Of a stretch of 64,000 bases of DNA, positions 9,301 through 16,220 are shown one piece after another. Positions within the stretch are counted from its first letter, which is position 1; each line of letters opens with the position of its first letter. The notes under the pieces are model-generated. The model did no database searches. It saw only the letters and a program-made list of their open reading frames with translations, and had not been told where the DNA came from. Position numbers and translations under genes: made by a program. Origin of the DNA: Alphaproteobacteria bacterium (lineage in GTDB: Bacteria > Pseudomonadota > Alphaproteobacteria > Oceanibaculales > Oceanibaculaceae); NCBI GenBank assembly GCA_018823745.1, contig JAHJHR010000007.1:151943-215942 (forward strand), written 5' to 3'.

Positions 9301-10371
9301 ATGTTAATGTTATCGATAACGTCTCGAATGAGGCTTCTGACAAAATCCACTTGCGGCAAGGCGTTTTCGGCGCTGATGGCGCCGGTTCTGGCGATCGCCA
9401 TCGCCCTTGGTGCGTCATCCACCGCCAAGGCACAGGATTTGGATCTGACCATGGGCATCCTGCCCGCGCCGAACTCGCTTTACCTGAAGATGATGCAGCA
9501 GGTGCCCGAACGCTTCGAGCGGGCAACCGGCGGCAAGGTGAAGGTGACGCTGAACGATTCGCTCGTCGGCGGCACGCAGATCACGGCCTCGGTCCGCGAT
9601 GGCCGGGTGCCGATGTCGGGGGCGCTGCACACCTATCTGGCGGCGGAAGAGCCGCGCATGGGCGTGTTCAACCTGCCCGGCCTGGTCAACGGCATGCCGG
9701 AATACGCCTATCTGTGCAAATCCTTCTGGTGCAAGGATGTCGAAAAGCTCTGGGCGGAGAAATGGAATTCCGTCGTTCTCGCCGAGGGCGCATGGTGCAG
9801 CCAGGCCCTGTTCTCCAAGGAGCCGATCCGCACGCTGGAGGACTTCAAGGGCAAGAAGCTGCGTGTCCATAACCCGCAGACCGCCTCGCTGATGGAAGCG
9901 GTCGGCGCCAAGCCGACGCCGCTGCCGCTGTCCGAGATTCCGCCAGCGCTCGAACGCGGCGTCATCGACGGTGTCTTCACCTCGACCTGTTATGGCAACG
10001 GCCAGGAATACTGGCGTCTTGCCCCGAATGTACAGAACTGGAAGGTTGGCCCGATCACCGGCTGGGTCGTGATCGTCAACAAGGACATCTGGGAGAAGAT
10101 CCCGGCTGACCTGCGCACAGCCATCCAGAAGGAAATGACCGATCTGGAGAATGAGGCGCTCTACAATTTCTACGCCCATGTCAACGACGCCGTCGCCAAC
10201 ATGAAGAAGAACGGCGTCGAACTGTGGACCGCGCCGCAGTCCGAGGTCGATCGCCTGACCGCCGATCAGTACTCGCAGGCGGCCTACAAGTCGTTCTACG
10301 AGCGGGCCAAGGCCGTCGGCTTCGACGGCGAGGCCTATGTGCAGAAAGCGCGTGAAGCGCTCGGCAAGTAA
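9301..10371 (+). CDS. TRAP transporter periplasmic solute-binding protein DctP
   Basis: A 356-residue DctP-family protein. A signal peptide ends near AKAQ-DLDLTMGILP (about residue 45). The motifs TGGKVKVTLNDSLVGGTQI, LRVHNPQTASLMEAVGAKPT and PLSEIPPALERGVIDGVFTS are the DctP ligand-organising core, including the conserved Arg of the VxxPxxxx region. The ATG at 9301 has an ideal GGGAGGAG six bases upstream and is preferred; ATG at 9328 would give a more usual signal peptide and is a real alternative. The palindromic LacI-type operator at 9309-9320 lies inside the first codons if 9301 is used. A strong terminator follows the gene. Confidence 0.92.
   Translation: MLMLSITSRMRLLTKSTCGKAFSALMAPVLAIAIALGASSTAKAQDLDLTMGILPAPNSLYLKMMQQVPERFERATGGKVKVTLNDSLVGGTQITASVRDGRVPMSGALHTYLAAEEPRMGVFNLPGLVNGMPEYAYLCKSFWCKDVEKLWAEKWNSVVLAEGAWCSQALFSKEPIRTLEDFKGKKLRVHNPQTASLMEAVGAKPTPLPLSEIPPALERGVIDGVFTSTCYGNGQEYWRLAPNVQNWKVGPITGWVVIVNKDIWEKIPADLRTAIQKEMTDLENEALYNFYAHVNDAVANMKKNGVELWTAPQSEVDRLTADQYSQAAYKSFYERAKAVGFDGEAYVQKAREALGK
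9309..9320. promoter_or_regulatory. LacI-family operator copy 1 (GTTATCGATAAC)
   Basis: This perfect 12-bp palindrome is identical to the site at 13112-13123 and differs by one base from that at 14294-14305. It overlaps the start of dctP. The central CG step with symmetrical flanks is typical of operators for GntR/LacI-type sugar- or acid-responsive repressors, and a LacI-family gene lies 4 kb away. Binding here would block initiation of, or act as a roadblock to, the dctP transcript. Confidence 0.7.
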
Positions 10372-10384
10372 CGCCTGAAACAGG

Positions 10385-10427
10385 GACGGCATGCCTTGCC
10401 GCTGCAGGGCGTGCCGTCTTTCTTTTT
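10385..10427 (+). terminator. Rho-independent terminator after dctP
   Basis: An 11-bp stem (GACGGCATGCC at 10385-10395 with GGCGTGCCGTC at 10408-10418, one G-T pair) is followed directly by TTTCTTTTT at 10419-10427. This is the clearest intrinsic terminator in the window. The next gene on the same strand starts only 28 bases later, so either partial read-through or a promoter inside this short spacer must serve it. Confidence 0.88.
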
Positions 10428-10454
10428 GCCCGAAAGCATCTGGAGAATACGCAT

Positions 10455-10835
10455 ATGGACAAGGATCTGTTCGAGAAGGGCCTGGCCAAGCGCAAGGCGA
10501 CGCTGGGTGCTGCCTATGTCGAGAAGAACCTCGCCGCCGCCGATGATTTCACGCGGCCCTTCCAGGAAGCCATGACCGAATGGTGCTGGGGCTTCGGCTG
10601 GGGCGACGAGGCCCTCGACGCCAAGACCCGCAGCCTGATGAATCTGACCATGCTGGGCGCACTCGGGCGTCTGCACGAATGGGAGACGCATTGCCGCGGC
10701 GCGCTGAACAATGGCGCGACCAAGGACGAGATCCGTGCCGCCGTCCACGCCATCGCCATCTATTGCGGCGTGCCGATGGGGCTGGAATGCTTCCGCGTGG
10801 CGCGCAAGGTTCTGGAAGAAGCGGGCGAGTTGTAA
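10455..10835 (+). CDS. Carboxymuconolactone decarboxylase / AhpD-like family protein
   Basis: A 126-residue protein, the normal length for the PcaC/CMD family. MDKDLFEKGLAKRKATLGAA is followed by LDAKTRSLMNLTMLGALGR and HCRGALNNGATKDEIRAAVH, the conserved all-helical core in which H and C/E residues form the active site in some members. Only one cysteine of an AhpD-type CxxC pair is visible (HCRG), so a peroxidase role is less likely than a decarboxylase or isomerase-like one. CTGGAGAA lies just ahead of the ATG. It begins a two-gene unit with the MmgE/PrpD gene in a catabolic regulon with the TRAP transporter. Confidence 0.85.
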   Translation: MDKDLFEKGLAKRKATLGAAYVEKNLAAADDFTRPFQEAMTEWCWGFGWGDEALDAKTRSLMNLTMLGALGRLHEWETHCRGALNNGATKDEIRAAVHAIAIYCGVPMGLECFRVARKVLEEAGEL

Positions 10836-10886
10836 CGCCCCCGCCCTGCCTCAGCAGGCAAAACATGTAAAAGGGATACCAGGAAT

Positions 10887-12254
10887 ATGTCCGCGCACAT
10901 CGCCGCCGATGACAGGGTGTCGGCCGTTCTGGCCGAGTTTGTTGCCAACTCCCGCTGGGAAGACCTGCCGGAAACTGTCCGGCATGCCGCCCGGCGGTCG
11001 CTGCTGAACGGCCTCGCGACCGCCTTCGCCGGCTCCCGCGACAGCGCCATCGATATCGCCGCCCGAACGATGCTGCCGTTCTCCGGCAAGGCTGAGGCGA
11101 CGCTGATCGGCCGCGCCGACCGGGCTGACGCGATGACCGCCGCCTTCCTGAACGCGGCGGCGATGAACGTGCATGATTTCGACGACACGCACATCCGCAC
11201 CGTCATCCACCCCGCCGCCCCGGTGGCGCCGGCGCTGTTGGCACTGGCCGAGCGGCAGCGGATATCCGGCGCGGCGTTGCTGCACGGGCTGGCGCTCGGC
11301 ATTGAGGCGGCCTGCCGGATCGGCAACGCCGTCTCCCCCGGCCATTACGCACGTGGCTGGCACATCACCGCGACCTGCGGCGTGTTCGGCGCCGCCATTG
11401 CCGTCGGCAAGGTGCTGGGCCAGGACAGCCGGACGCTGGTGCATGCTTTGGGGGCCGCCTCGGCGCAATCCTCCGGGCTCGTGGAAACCCTCGGCTTCAT
11501 GGCCAAGAGCATCGGCGTCGGCAGCGCCTGCCGCGGCGGCCTGCTGGCGGCACTGCTGGCGGAGAACGGTTTGGGCGGTCCCGACAGGCCGCTGGAAGGG
11601 CCGCGCGGCTTCCTGACTGTCACCGGCGACACGCCGGATTTCGGGCAGGTGACGGGCGATCTCGGGACACGGTGGGAGGTGCTGCGTAACATCCACAAGC
11701 CCTATCCCGGCGGTGTAGTGCTGTTCCCGGTGATCGACGCCTGCCTGGCACTGAAGAACCAGCGCAGCATCCAGGCGGCGGAGATCGAGGCCGTGACGCT
11801 GTATGGCCACCCGCTGCTGCGCCAGCGCACCGACCGCCCGAACGTCGAGACCGGTCGCGAGGCGCAGGTCAGCGCGCAGCACGCGGTCGCCATATGCTTC
11901 CTGACCGGCAAGGCCGGGCTGGAGCAATTCAGCGATGCGGCGGTCGCAGATCCCGCCGTGCTGGCGCTGCGGGCGCGGGTGCGGATGGAGGACGAGGACG
12001 GCCGCGACTTCACCGGCGTCCGTGCGGTCGTCAGACTGAAGGATGGGCGATCCGAGGAAATCACCATTACCGATGCGAAGGGCACCGATAACGGCCCGCT
12101 GAGCGATGGCGAGATCGAGGCGAAGTTCCGGACGCTGGCCGCCTATGGCGCGCCGGCCTGCCGCGATGCGGAGAAGCTGATCGACGCCGTCTGGTCGCTG
12201 GATTCCAGTGACGATGCCGGCGCGATCATGGCGCTGGCGCGGCCCGCTTCCTGA
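10887..12254 (+). CDS. MmgE/PrpD family protein
   Basis: A 455-residue protein, matching the 440-490 of the MmgE/PrpD family (2-methylcitrate dehydratase, cis-aconitate decarboxylase and many uncharacterised hydro-lyases or racemases). Recognisable segments are RRSLLNGLATAFAGSRDSA, AFLNAAAMNVHDFDDTHIRT (the conserved H-x-x-D-F-D-D-T/D active-site loop), ALALGIEAACRIGNAV-like helix and HITATCGVFGAAIAVGKVL. It probably dehydrates or decarboxylates an organic acid brought in by the TRAP system. The exact reaction cannot be assigned, as the family is diverse. Its 3' end converges on the SDR gene with six bases between stops. Confidence 0.92.
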   Translation: MSAHIAADDRVSAVLAEFVANSRWEDLPETVRHAARRSLLNGLATAFAGSRDSAIDIAARTMLPFSGKAEATLIGRADRADAMTAAFLNAAAMNVHDFDDTHIRTVIHPAAPVAPALLALAERQRISGAALLHGLALGIEAACRIGNAVSPGHYARGWHITATCGVFGAAIAVGKVLGQDSRTLVHALGAASAQSSGLVETLGFMAKSIGVGSACRGGLLAALLAENGLGGPDRPLEGPRGFLTVTGDTPDFGQVTGDLGTRWEVLRNIHKPYPGGVVLFPVIDACLALKNQRSIQAAEIEAVTLYGHPLLRQRTDRPNVETGREAQVSAQHAVAICFLTGKAGLEQFSDAAVADPAVLALRARVRMEDEDGRDFTGVRAVVRLKDGRSEEITITDAKGTDNGPLSDGEIEAKFRTLAAYGAPACRDAEKLIDAVWSLDSSDDAGAIMALARPAS

Positions 12255-12260
12255 GTAGCC

Positions 12261-13061
12261 TCAGCTCGCCGACCAGGCGAGATCGACGGGCAGCACTGCG
12301 CCATTGATATCCCGGCCGGCCGGGCCGCACAGGAAGGCGACGAATTCGGCGACGCTCTCCGGCGCGATGAAGCGGCCGGAGGGCTGCTTGCCGGCAAGGA
12401 AGCGACCCACCGCCTCCTGCTCCGACAGCCCGTGTTCGTCCATCGTGCTTTTGATGACGCGGCTGCTATGCGTCGTGTTCACCGAGCCGGGGCAGATCGC
12501 GTTGCAGGTAATCTCGTGTTCCAGAGTTTCCATGGCGACGGCGCGGGTCAGGCCGATCAGCGCGGTCTTGGCAACGACGTAGCTGGCGCGGTTGGCCGCG
12601 CCGATCATTCCGTAGATCGACGACATGTTGATGATACGGCCCCAGTTCCGGGCCTTCATGCCGGGCATGGTGCAGCGGATCGTGTTGAAGGCGGAATTCA
12701 GGTTCACCGCCATGGCGCGATCCCAGTCGGCCGGGCTGGTATCTTCGATCAGCCCGAACAGCCGTGTCACCGCGTTGTTGACCAGGATATCGACACCGCC
12801 GAAACGCGCTTTCGCCGCCGCGACCATCGCCTCCACCTGGGCGGCATCGCCAACATCGGCGCCATCATAGAGCACATCGACATTCCGCGCCTTCAGGGCC
12901 GCGATCTTGTCCGCGACCTCTGCCTCGCGCTCAATGCCGTTCAGGACGATGTTGCAGCCTGCGTCGGCCAGCCGCTCCGCAACGGCGTAGCCGATCCCCG
13001 CCGTCGAACCGGTGATGAGTGCACTCCTACCCTTGAGCATGCGCGGCTTAACCTCGTTCAT
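12261..13061 (-). CDS. SDR-family dehydrogenase, 3-hydroxybutyrate-dehydrogenase-like
   Basis: A 266-residue classical short-chain dehydrogenase. The cofactor motif TGSTAGIG lies near residues 17-24, NNAVTRLFGLIEDTSPADWD supplies the NNAG-like element, and the catalytic Ser-Tyr-Lys set lies in IINMSSIYGMIGAANRASYV followed by VAKTALIG. The C-terminal CPGSVNTTHSSRV and FIAPESVAEFVAFLCG fit the 3-hydroxybutyrate dehydrogenase branch, but substrate assignment inside SDRs is weak. It would oxidise or reduce a hydroxy/keto acid in the same catabolic route. A start at 13040 (MLKGRS) is possible. It has its own promoter with a LacI-type operator at 13112-13123. Confidence 0.9.
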   Translation of the reverse strand: MNEVKPRMLKGRSALITGSTAGIGYAVAERLADAGCNIVLNGIEREAEVADKIAALKARNVDVLYDGADVGDAAQVEAMVAAAKARFGGVDILVNNAVTRLFGLIEDTSPADWDRAMAVNLNSAFNTIRCTMPGMKARNWGRIINMSSIYGMIGAANRASYVVAKTALIGLTRAVAMETLEHEITCNAICPGSVNTTHSSRVIKSTMDEHGLSEQEAVGRFLAGKQPSGRFIAPESVAEFVAFLCGPAGRDINGAVLPVDLAWSAS

Positions 13062-13111
13062 ATCGTCAGGACACCCGCACCAGCCCAGGCCTTGCGTGAG
13101 GGTATGTACTT

Positions 13112-13123
13112 GTTATCGATAAC
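13112..13123. promoter_or_regulatory. LacI-family operator copy 2 overlapping the SDR promoter
   Basis: An exact copy of GTTATCGATAAC lies 51 bases ahead of the SDR start, on the far side of the repressor's stop codon. On the minus strand a TTGACT (13143-13138) precedes it by 16-17 bases, so the palindrome overlaps the expected -10 element. This is the classic repressor arrangement and gives the SDR gene an independent regulated promoter. Confidence 0.72.
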
Positions 13124-13167
13124 ATCTATTCATGCCAAGTCAAGCGGGCTGACGATGACTTCTGCCG

Positions 13168-14208
13168 TCACGTGCTCTCGCGCTGGATGATGTCGAATCC
13201 GAGGTCCTTGGCGATAACGCCGCCGCCAAGCTTGAGGATGCGCTGCAGGAGGATGCTTGCCGAGAACAATCCGATTTCGCGGCGTGGAAGGCGCAGCGCC
13301 GTGATCCTGGGAACGAGGTGGTCGAGAATGTCCAGATCGTCGAAGCTGGCGATGGCGACATCCTCCGGCAGGCGGAGGTTCCGGCGCTGGCATTCCAGCG
13401 CCGCGCCGACCGCCAGCACGTCGCCGGCACAGAATATGGCGTCCGGCCGCTTCTTCAGGTCGAGCAACCGGACCAGCGCGTCCCGCCCGCCAGAGAGTCC
13501 CTCCGGCGTTTCCAGGATCAGCTGCCGGTCCTGCTTGAGGTCCAGTTCCTCCAGCGCGGCCAGGTAGCCGCTGCGGCGCTGGCGCATGCGGTCATTTGTT
13601 TCCGTCGCCAGCGACACGAAGGCGATGCGGCGGTAACCCCGGCGGTGCAGATGGTGGGTCATCGCCTTCGCCGCCTCGAAATTGGAATAGCTGACCACGA
13701 TGTCGATCGGATCGCGGGTCAGGTCGCCGGTTTCGATGACCGGAATGTCGGCCTTTGTCAGGATGGCGCGAATCCGCGGCGTATGGGCCGTGTTGTGCAG
13801 GATGATACCGCTGACCTGCTGGCTGAGAAAGGCCAGCACCAGCGTTTCCTCCACTTCCAGCGAATGCCCGCTCTCGGCGATCAGCACATGGAACCCGGCC
13901 TTGCCGAGATTGTCGGCGATCGCCTGGATGGTCTCGGCAAACAGCGAGTTGCGCAGGCTGGGGACGATCAGCCCGATGACGTCGGAATGCCGCGAAGACA
14001 AATTGCCGGCCAGCCGGTTGGGGATGTAGCCGGTCTTCTCGATGGCGTCGCGGATGCGTTCTCGGGTATCCTCCGACACGGTATCCGGCGCCCGCAACGC
14101 CCGCGACACGGTCATCGCGGATACCCTGGCGAGGCGCGCAACGTCGCTCATACGCACGGATTTCGCGTGTCCCATGGGGATTTGCCCCGCGGGGATTTTC
14201 TTGGACAT
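13168..14208 (-). CDS. LacI-family transcriptional repressor
   Basis: A 346-residue regulator. The helix-turn-helix is MSDVARLARVSAMTVSRALR with hinge helix IPNRLAGNLSSRHSDVIGLI, followed by a periplasmic-binding-protein-like sensor (LRNSLFAETIQAIADNLGKA; PDAIFCAGDVLAVGAALECQ; VAIASFDDLDILDHLVPRIT). Twenty residues precede the HTH, slightly more than usual; ATG at 14175 or 14151 would shorten this. An operator copy at 14294-14305 lies ahead of it and ahead of the divergent dehydrogenase gene, so it probably autoregulates and controls the TRAP, SDR and dehydrogenase genes. The inducer is presumably the TRAP substrate or a derivative. Confidence 0.93.
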   Translation of the reverse strand: MSKKIPAGQIPMGHAKSVRMSDVARLARVSAMTVSRALRAPDTVSEDTRERIRDAIEKTGYIPNRLAGNLSSRHSDVIGLIVPSLRNSLFAETIQAIADNLGKAGFHVLIAESGHSLEVEETLVLAFLSQQVSGIILHNTAHTPRIRAILTKADIPVIETGDLTRDPIDIVVSYSNFEAAKAMTHHLHRRGYRRIAFVSLATETNDRMRQRRSGYLAALEELDLKQDRQLILETPEGLSGGRDALVRLLDLKKRPDAIFCAGDVLAVGAALECQRRNLRLPEDVAIASFDDLDILDHLVPRITALRLPRREIGLFSASILLQRILKLGGGVIAKDLGFDIIQREST

Positions 14209-14293
14209 GCCCGTGCTTCACCATCCAGTCGAGAGACAGCGCAACTTTGCCCTTTCCAGTCGTCAGTTCCAACGGTAATGTTCCGCTTTGAAT

Positions 14294-14305
14294 GATATCG
14301 ATAAC
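14294..14305. promoter_or_regulatory. LacI-family operator copy 3 in the divergent promoter
   Basis: GATATCGATAAC matches the other two copies in 11 of 12 positions. It lies between the repressor gene (start 14208, minus) and the dehydrogenase gene (start 14375, plus). On the plus strand TTGAAT (14288-14293) and TATTAA (14309-14314) flank it as possible -35 and -10 boxes, with a spacing of 15, so the repressor would sit in the spacer. Confidence 0.65.
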
Positions 14306-14374
14306 ATCTATTAAATGCTGTCCGCCAAGGCGTCCGCGCCGGCTGATGGAGCCACGGCATAATCAGGAGACTAC

Positions 14375-15274
14375 ATGACCCAGGGCAAGGAAATCGGTTT
14401 CATCGGCATTGGCCGCATGGGCGCGCCGATGACGAAGCGGCTGCTGGATGCCGGTTACGCCGTCACCCTCTTCGACAAGAATACCGAGGCGCTGAAAGCG
14501 CTTGAGGCGGCAGGCGCCAAGGTGGCCCCCTCGCCCCGCGCCATCGCCGACAAGGTCGATACCGTGCTGCTGTCGCTGCCGACGCCGGCCATTGTCGAAA
14601 TGGTGGGCCGCGAACTGGCGGACGGCACGGCGCTGCGCACCGTCATCGACCTTTCGACCACCGGCCCCAAGGGGTCGGAGGTGCTGGCCGGCATTCTCGC
14701 CCCGGCGGGTATCGCGCTGGTCGATGCGCCGGTCAGCGGCGGCGTCGCGGGGGCCGCCAAGGGCAGCCTCGCCATCATGGCGGCCGGTGCCGCCGACCGG
14801 CTGGCCGAGACGAGGCCGATCCTGGAATGCTTCGGCAAGCTGTTCATCGCCGGCGACAAGCCGGGCATGGGCCAGACCATCAAGGTCATCAACAATCTGA
14901 TGTCGGTGACGGCGCTGGCCATCGCCTCCGAGGCGCTGGTGCTCGGCAAGGCGTCGGGCCTTGATCCGGATCGGATGATCGAGATCATCAACGCCTCCAG
15001 CGGCCGCACCAACGCGACCGAAGACAAGATCCCCCGCTTCGTGCTGCCGCGCACCTTCGATTTCGGCTTCGCACTGGAGCTCTCCGACAAGGATACGCGG
15101 CTGTGCCTGGAGCATGCGGACGCGCTGGGCATGCCGATGATCGTCGGCAGCGCGGTGCGGCAGATGCTGAAGATTGCCATGGCGACGCAAGGGCGCCAGG
15201 GAGATCTGACGTCGATCATCCGTCCCATCGAGGACTGGATGGGCGTCGAGGTGAAGGGCGGCGGGGCAAAGTGA
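14375..15274 (+). CDS. NAD(P)-dependent oxidoreductase of the 3-hydroxyisobutyrate dehydrogenase family
   Basis: A 299-residue protein of the usual size. The Rossmann motif IGFIGIGRMGAPMTKRLLDA (GxGxMGxxM) opens it. The substrate-binding DAPVSGGVAGAAKGSLAIMA and the catalytic-lysine helix MGQTIKVINNLMS are both intact. The family includes 3-hydroxyisobutyrate dehydrogenase, tartronate semialdehyde reductase and gamma-hydroxybutyrate/succinic-semialdehyde reductases; the sequence alone does not decide between them. AGGAGA precedes the ATG. It overlaps the next gene by one base (TGATG) and lies under a LacI-type operator, so it belongs to the TRAP-linked catabolic regulon. Confidence 0.92.
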   Translation: MTQGKEIGFIGIGRMGAPMTKRLLDAGYAVTLFDKNTEALKALEAAGAKVAPSPRAIADKVDTVLLSLPTPAIVEMVGRELADGTALRTVIDLSTTGPKGSEVLAGILAPAGIALVDAPVSGGVAGAAKGSLAIMAAGAADRLAETRPILECFGKLFIAGDKPGMGQTIKVINNLMSVTALAIASEALVLGKASGLDPDRMIEIINASSGRTNATEDKIPRFVLPRTFDFGFALELSDKDTRLCLEHADALGMPMIVGSAVRQMLKIAMATQGRQGDLTSIIRPIEDWMGVEVKGGGAK

Positions 15275-16071
15275 TGAGCGACGACAGCTACGAGGTCTAT
15301 GCCGTCAAATACGCGCATTTCGACCGGCCGGCCTATGAGAACTTCCTGGGCGGCGATCCACATGACCACAACATGCCGCTGGATTATTTCGTCTGGGCCA
15401 TCGTCGGCAAGCACCGCACCTTCGTGGTCGATAGCGGCTTCGAGGAAAAGACCGGCCTGGCCCGCGGCCGGATGACGACAGCGGCTCCGGCGGCAGGGCT
15501 GAAGGCCATCGGCATCGAGCCCGACGCCGTCGAGGACGTGATCATCACGCATATGCATTACGACCATGCCGGCAATCACGACCTGTTCCCGAAGGCGCGC
15601 TATCATGTGCAGGACCGGGAGATGAAGTTCTGCACCGGGCGCTGCATGTGCCATTCGACGCTGACCCATGCCTTCGAGGCCGAGGATGTGGTCGCCATGG
15701 TGCGCCGACTGTACCAGGGCCGGGTGCAGTTCCATGACGGCTCGTCCGACATCGCGCCCGGCATCTCCGTGCATTGGGTCGGCGGCCATACCGACGGGCT
15801 GCAGGTGGTGCGCGTAAAGACACGGCGTGGATGGGTGGTGCTGGCGTCCGATGCGTCGCATTTTTACGCCAACATGGACCAGCAGCGCCCCTTCCCGGTG
15901 GTCTATAATGTCGGCGACATGCTGGAGGGCTACCGCAAGCTCGACGCGCTGGCGGACAGCCATGCGCATGTTATTCCCGGCCACGACCCGGACGTGCTGA
16001 AGCGCTACCCGTCGGCCCGGCCCGGCCTCGACGGATGGGTGGTCCGGCTGGACGCAGACCCGCTAGCTTGA
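15274..16071 (+). CDS. Metallo-beta-lactamase-fold hydrolase, AHL-lactonase-like
   Basis: A 265-residue protein from the ATG at 15274 (MSDDSYEVYAVKYAHFDRPA), translationally coupled to the preceding dehydrogenase. The zinc motif THMHYDHAGN (HxHxDH) is near residue 90. The further ligands HWVGGHTDG, VLASDASHFY and HVIPGHDPDV are all present, so both metals should bind. The arrangement resembles N-acyl-homoserine lactonases of the AttM/AiiA class, but such enzymes inside catabolic operons often open lactones of the pathway (for example gamma-butyrolactone types). Quorum quenching should not be assumed. Cytoplasmic, with no signal peptide. Confidence 0.88.
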   Translation: MSDDSYEVYAVKYAHFDRPAYENFLGGDPHDHNMPLDYFVWAIVGKHRTFVVDSGFEEKTGLARGRMTTAAPAAGLKAIGIEPDAVEDVIITHMHYDHAGNHDLFPKARYHVQDREMKFCTGRCMCHSTLTHAFEAEDVVAMVRRLYQGRVQFHDGSSDIAPGISVHWVGGHTDGLQVVRVKTRRGWVVLASDASHFYANMDQQRPFPVVYNVGDMLEGYRKLDALADSHAHVIPGHDPDVLKRYPSARPGLDGWVVRLDADPLA

Positions 16072-16100
16072 TGACAAGTCTGACGTAGCTATCCACAAGC

Positions 16101-16140
16101 CCGGCACCAGAATCAGCCGCTGATTCAGTGGCGCTGCCGG
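16101..16140. terminator. Large hairpin between convergent genes
   Basis: Arms starting CCGGCA (16101) and ending TGCCGG (16140) enclose the palindrome GAATCAGC-C-GCTGATTC (16110-16126). No T-run follows on either strand, but the structure sits in the 149 bases between a plus-strand operon end and the end of a receptor gene, where a bidirectional terminator is expected. A second weaker hairpin (GGAGGCC / GGCCTCC) lies at 16170-16195, nearer the receptor gene. Confidence 0.5.
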
Positions 16141-16220
16141 ACTGACCGAGCATTGGCGTCAGCGGAAAGGGAGGCCCCCCATCCTGGCGGCCTCCTCTCC
16201 TCTCATCAGAAATCGGCCCC

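Noticed and set aside
15274..16071. A quorum-quenching AHL lactonase call for the metallo-beta-lactamase protein
   Set aside because: The fold and zinc ligands fit, but the operon context (TRAP import, dehydrogenases) favours a catabolic lactonase; no luxI/luxR genes are in the window.
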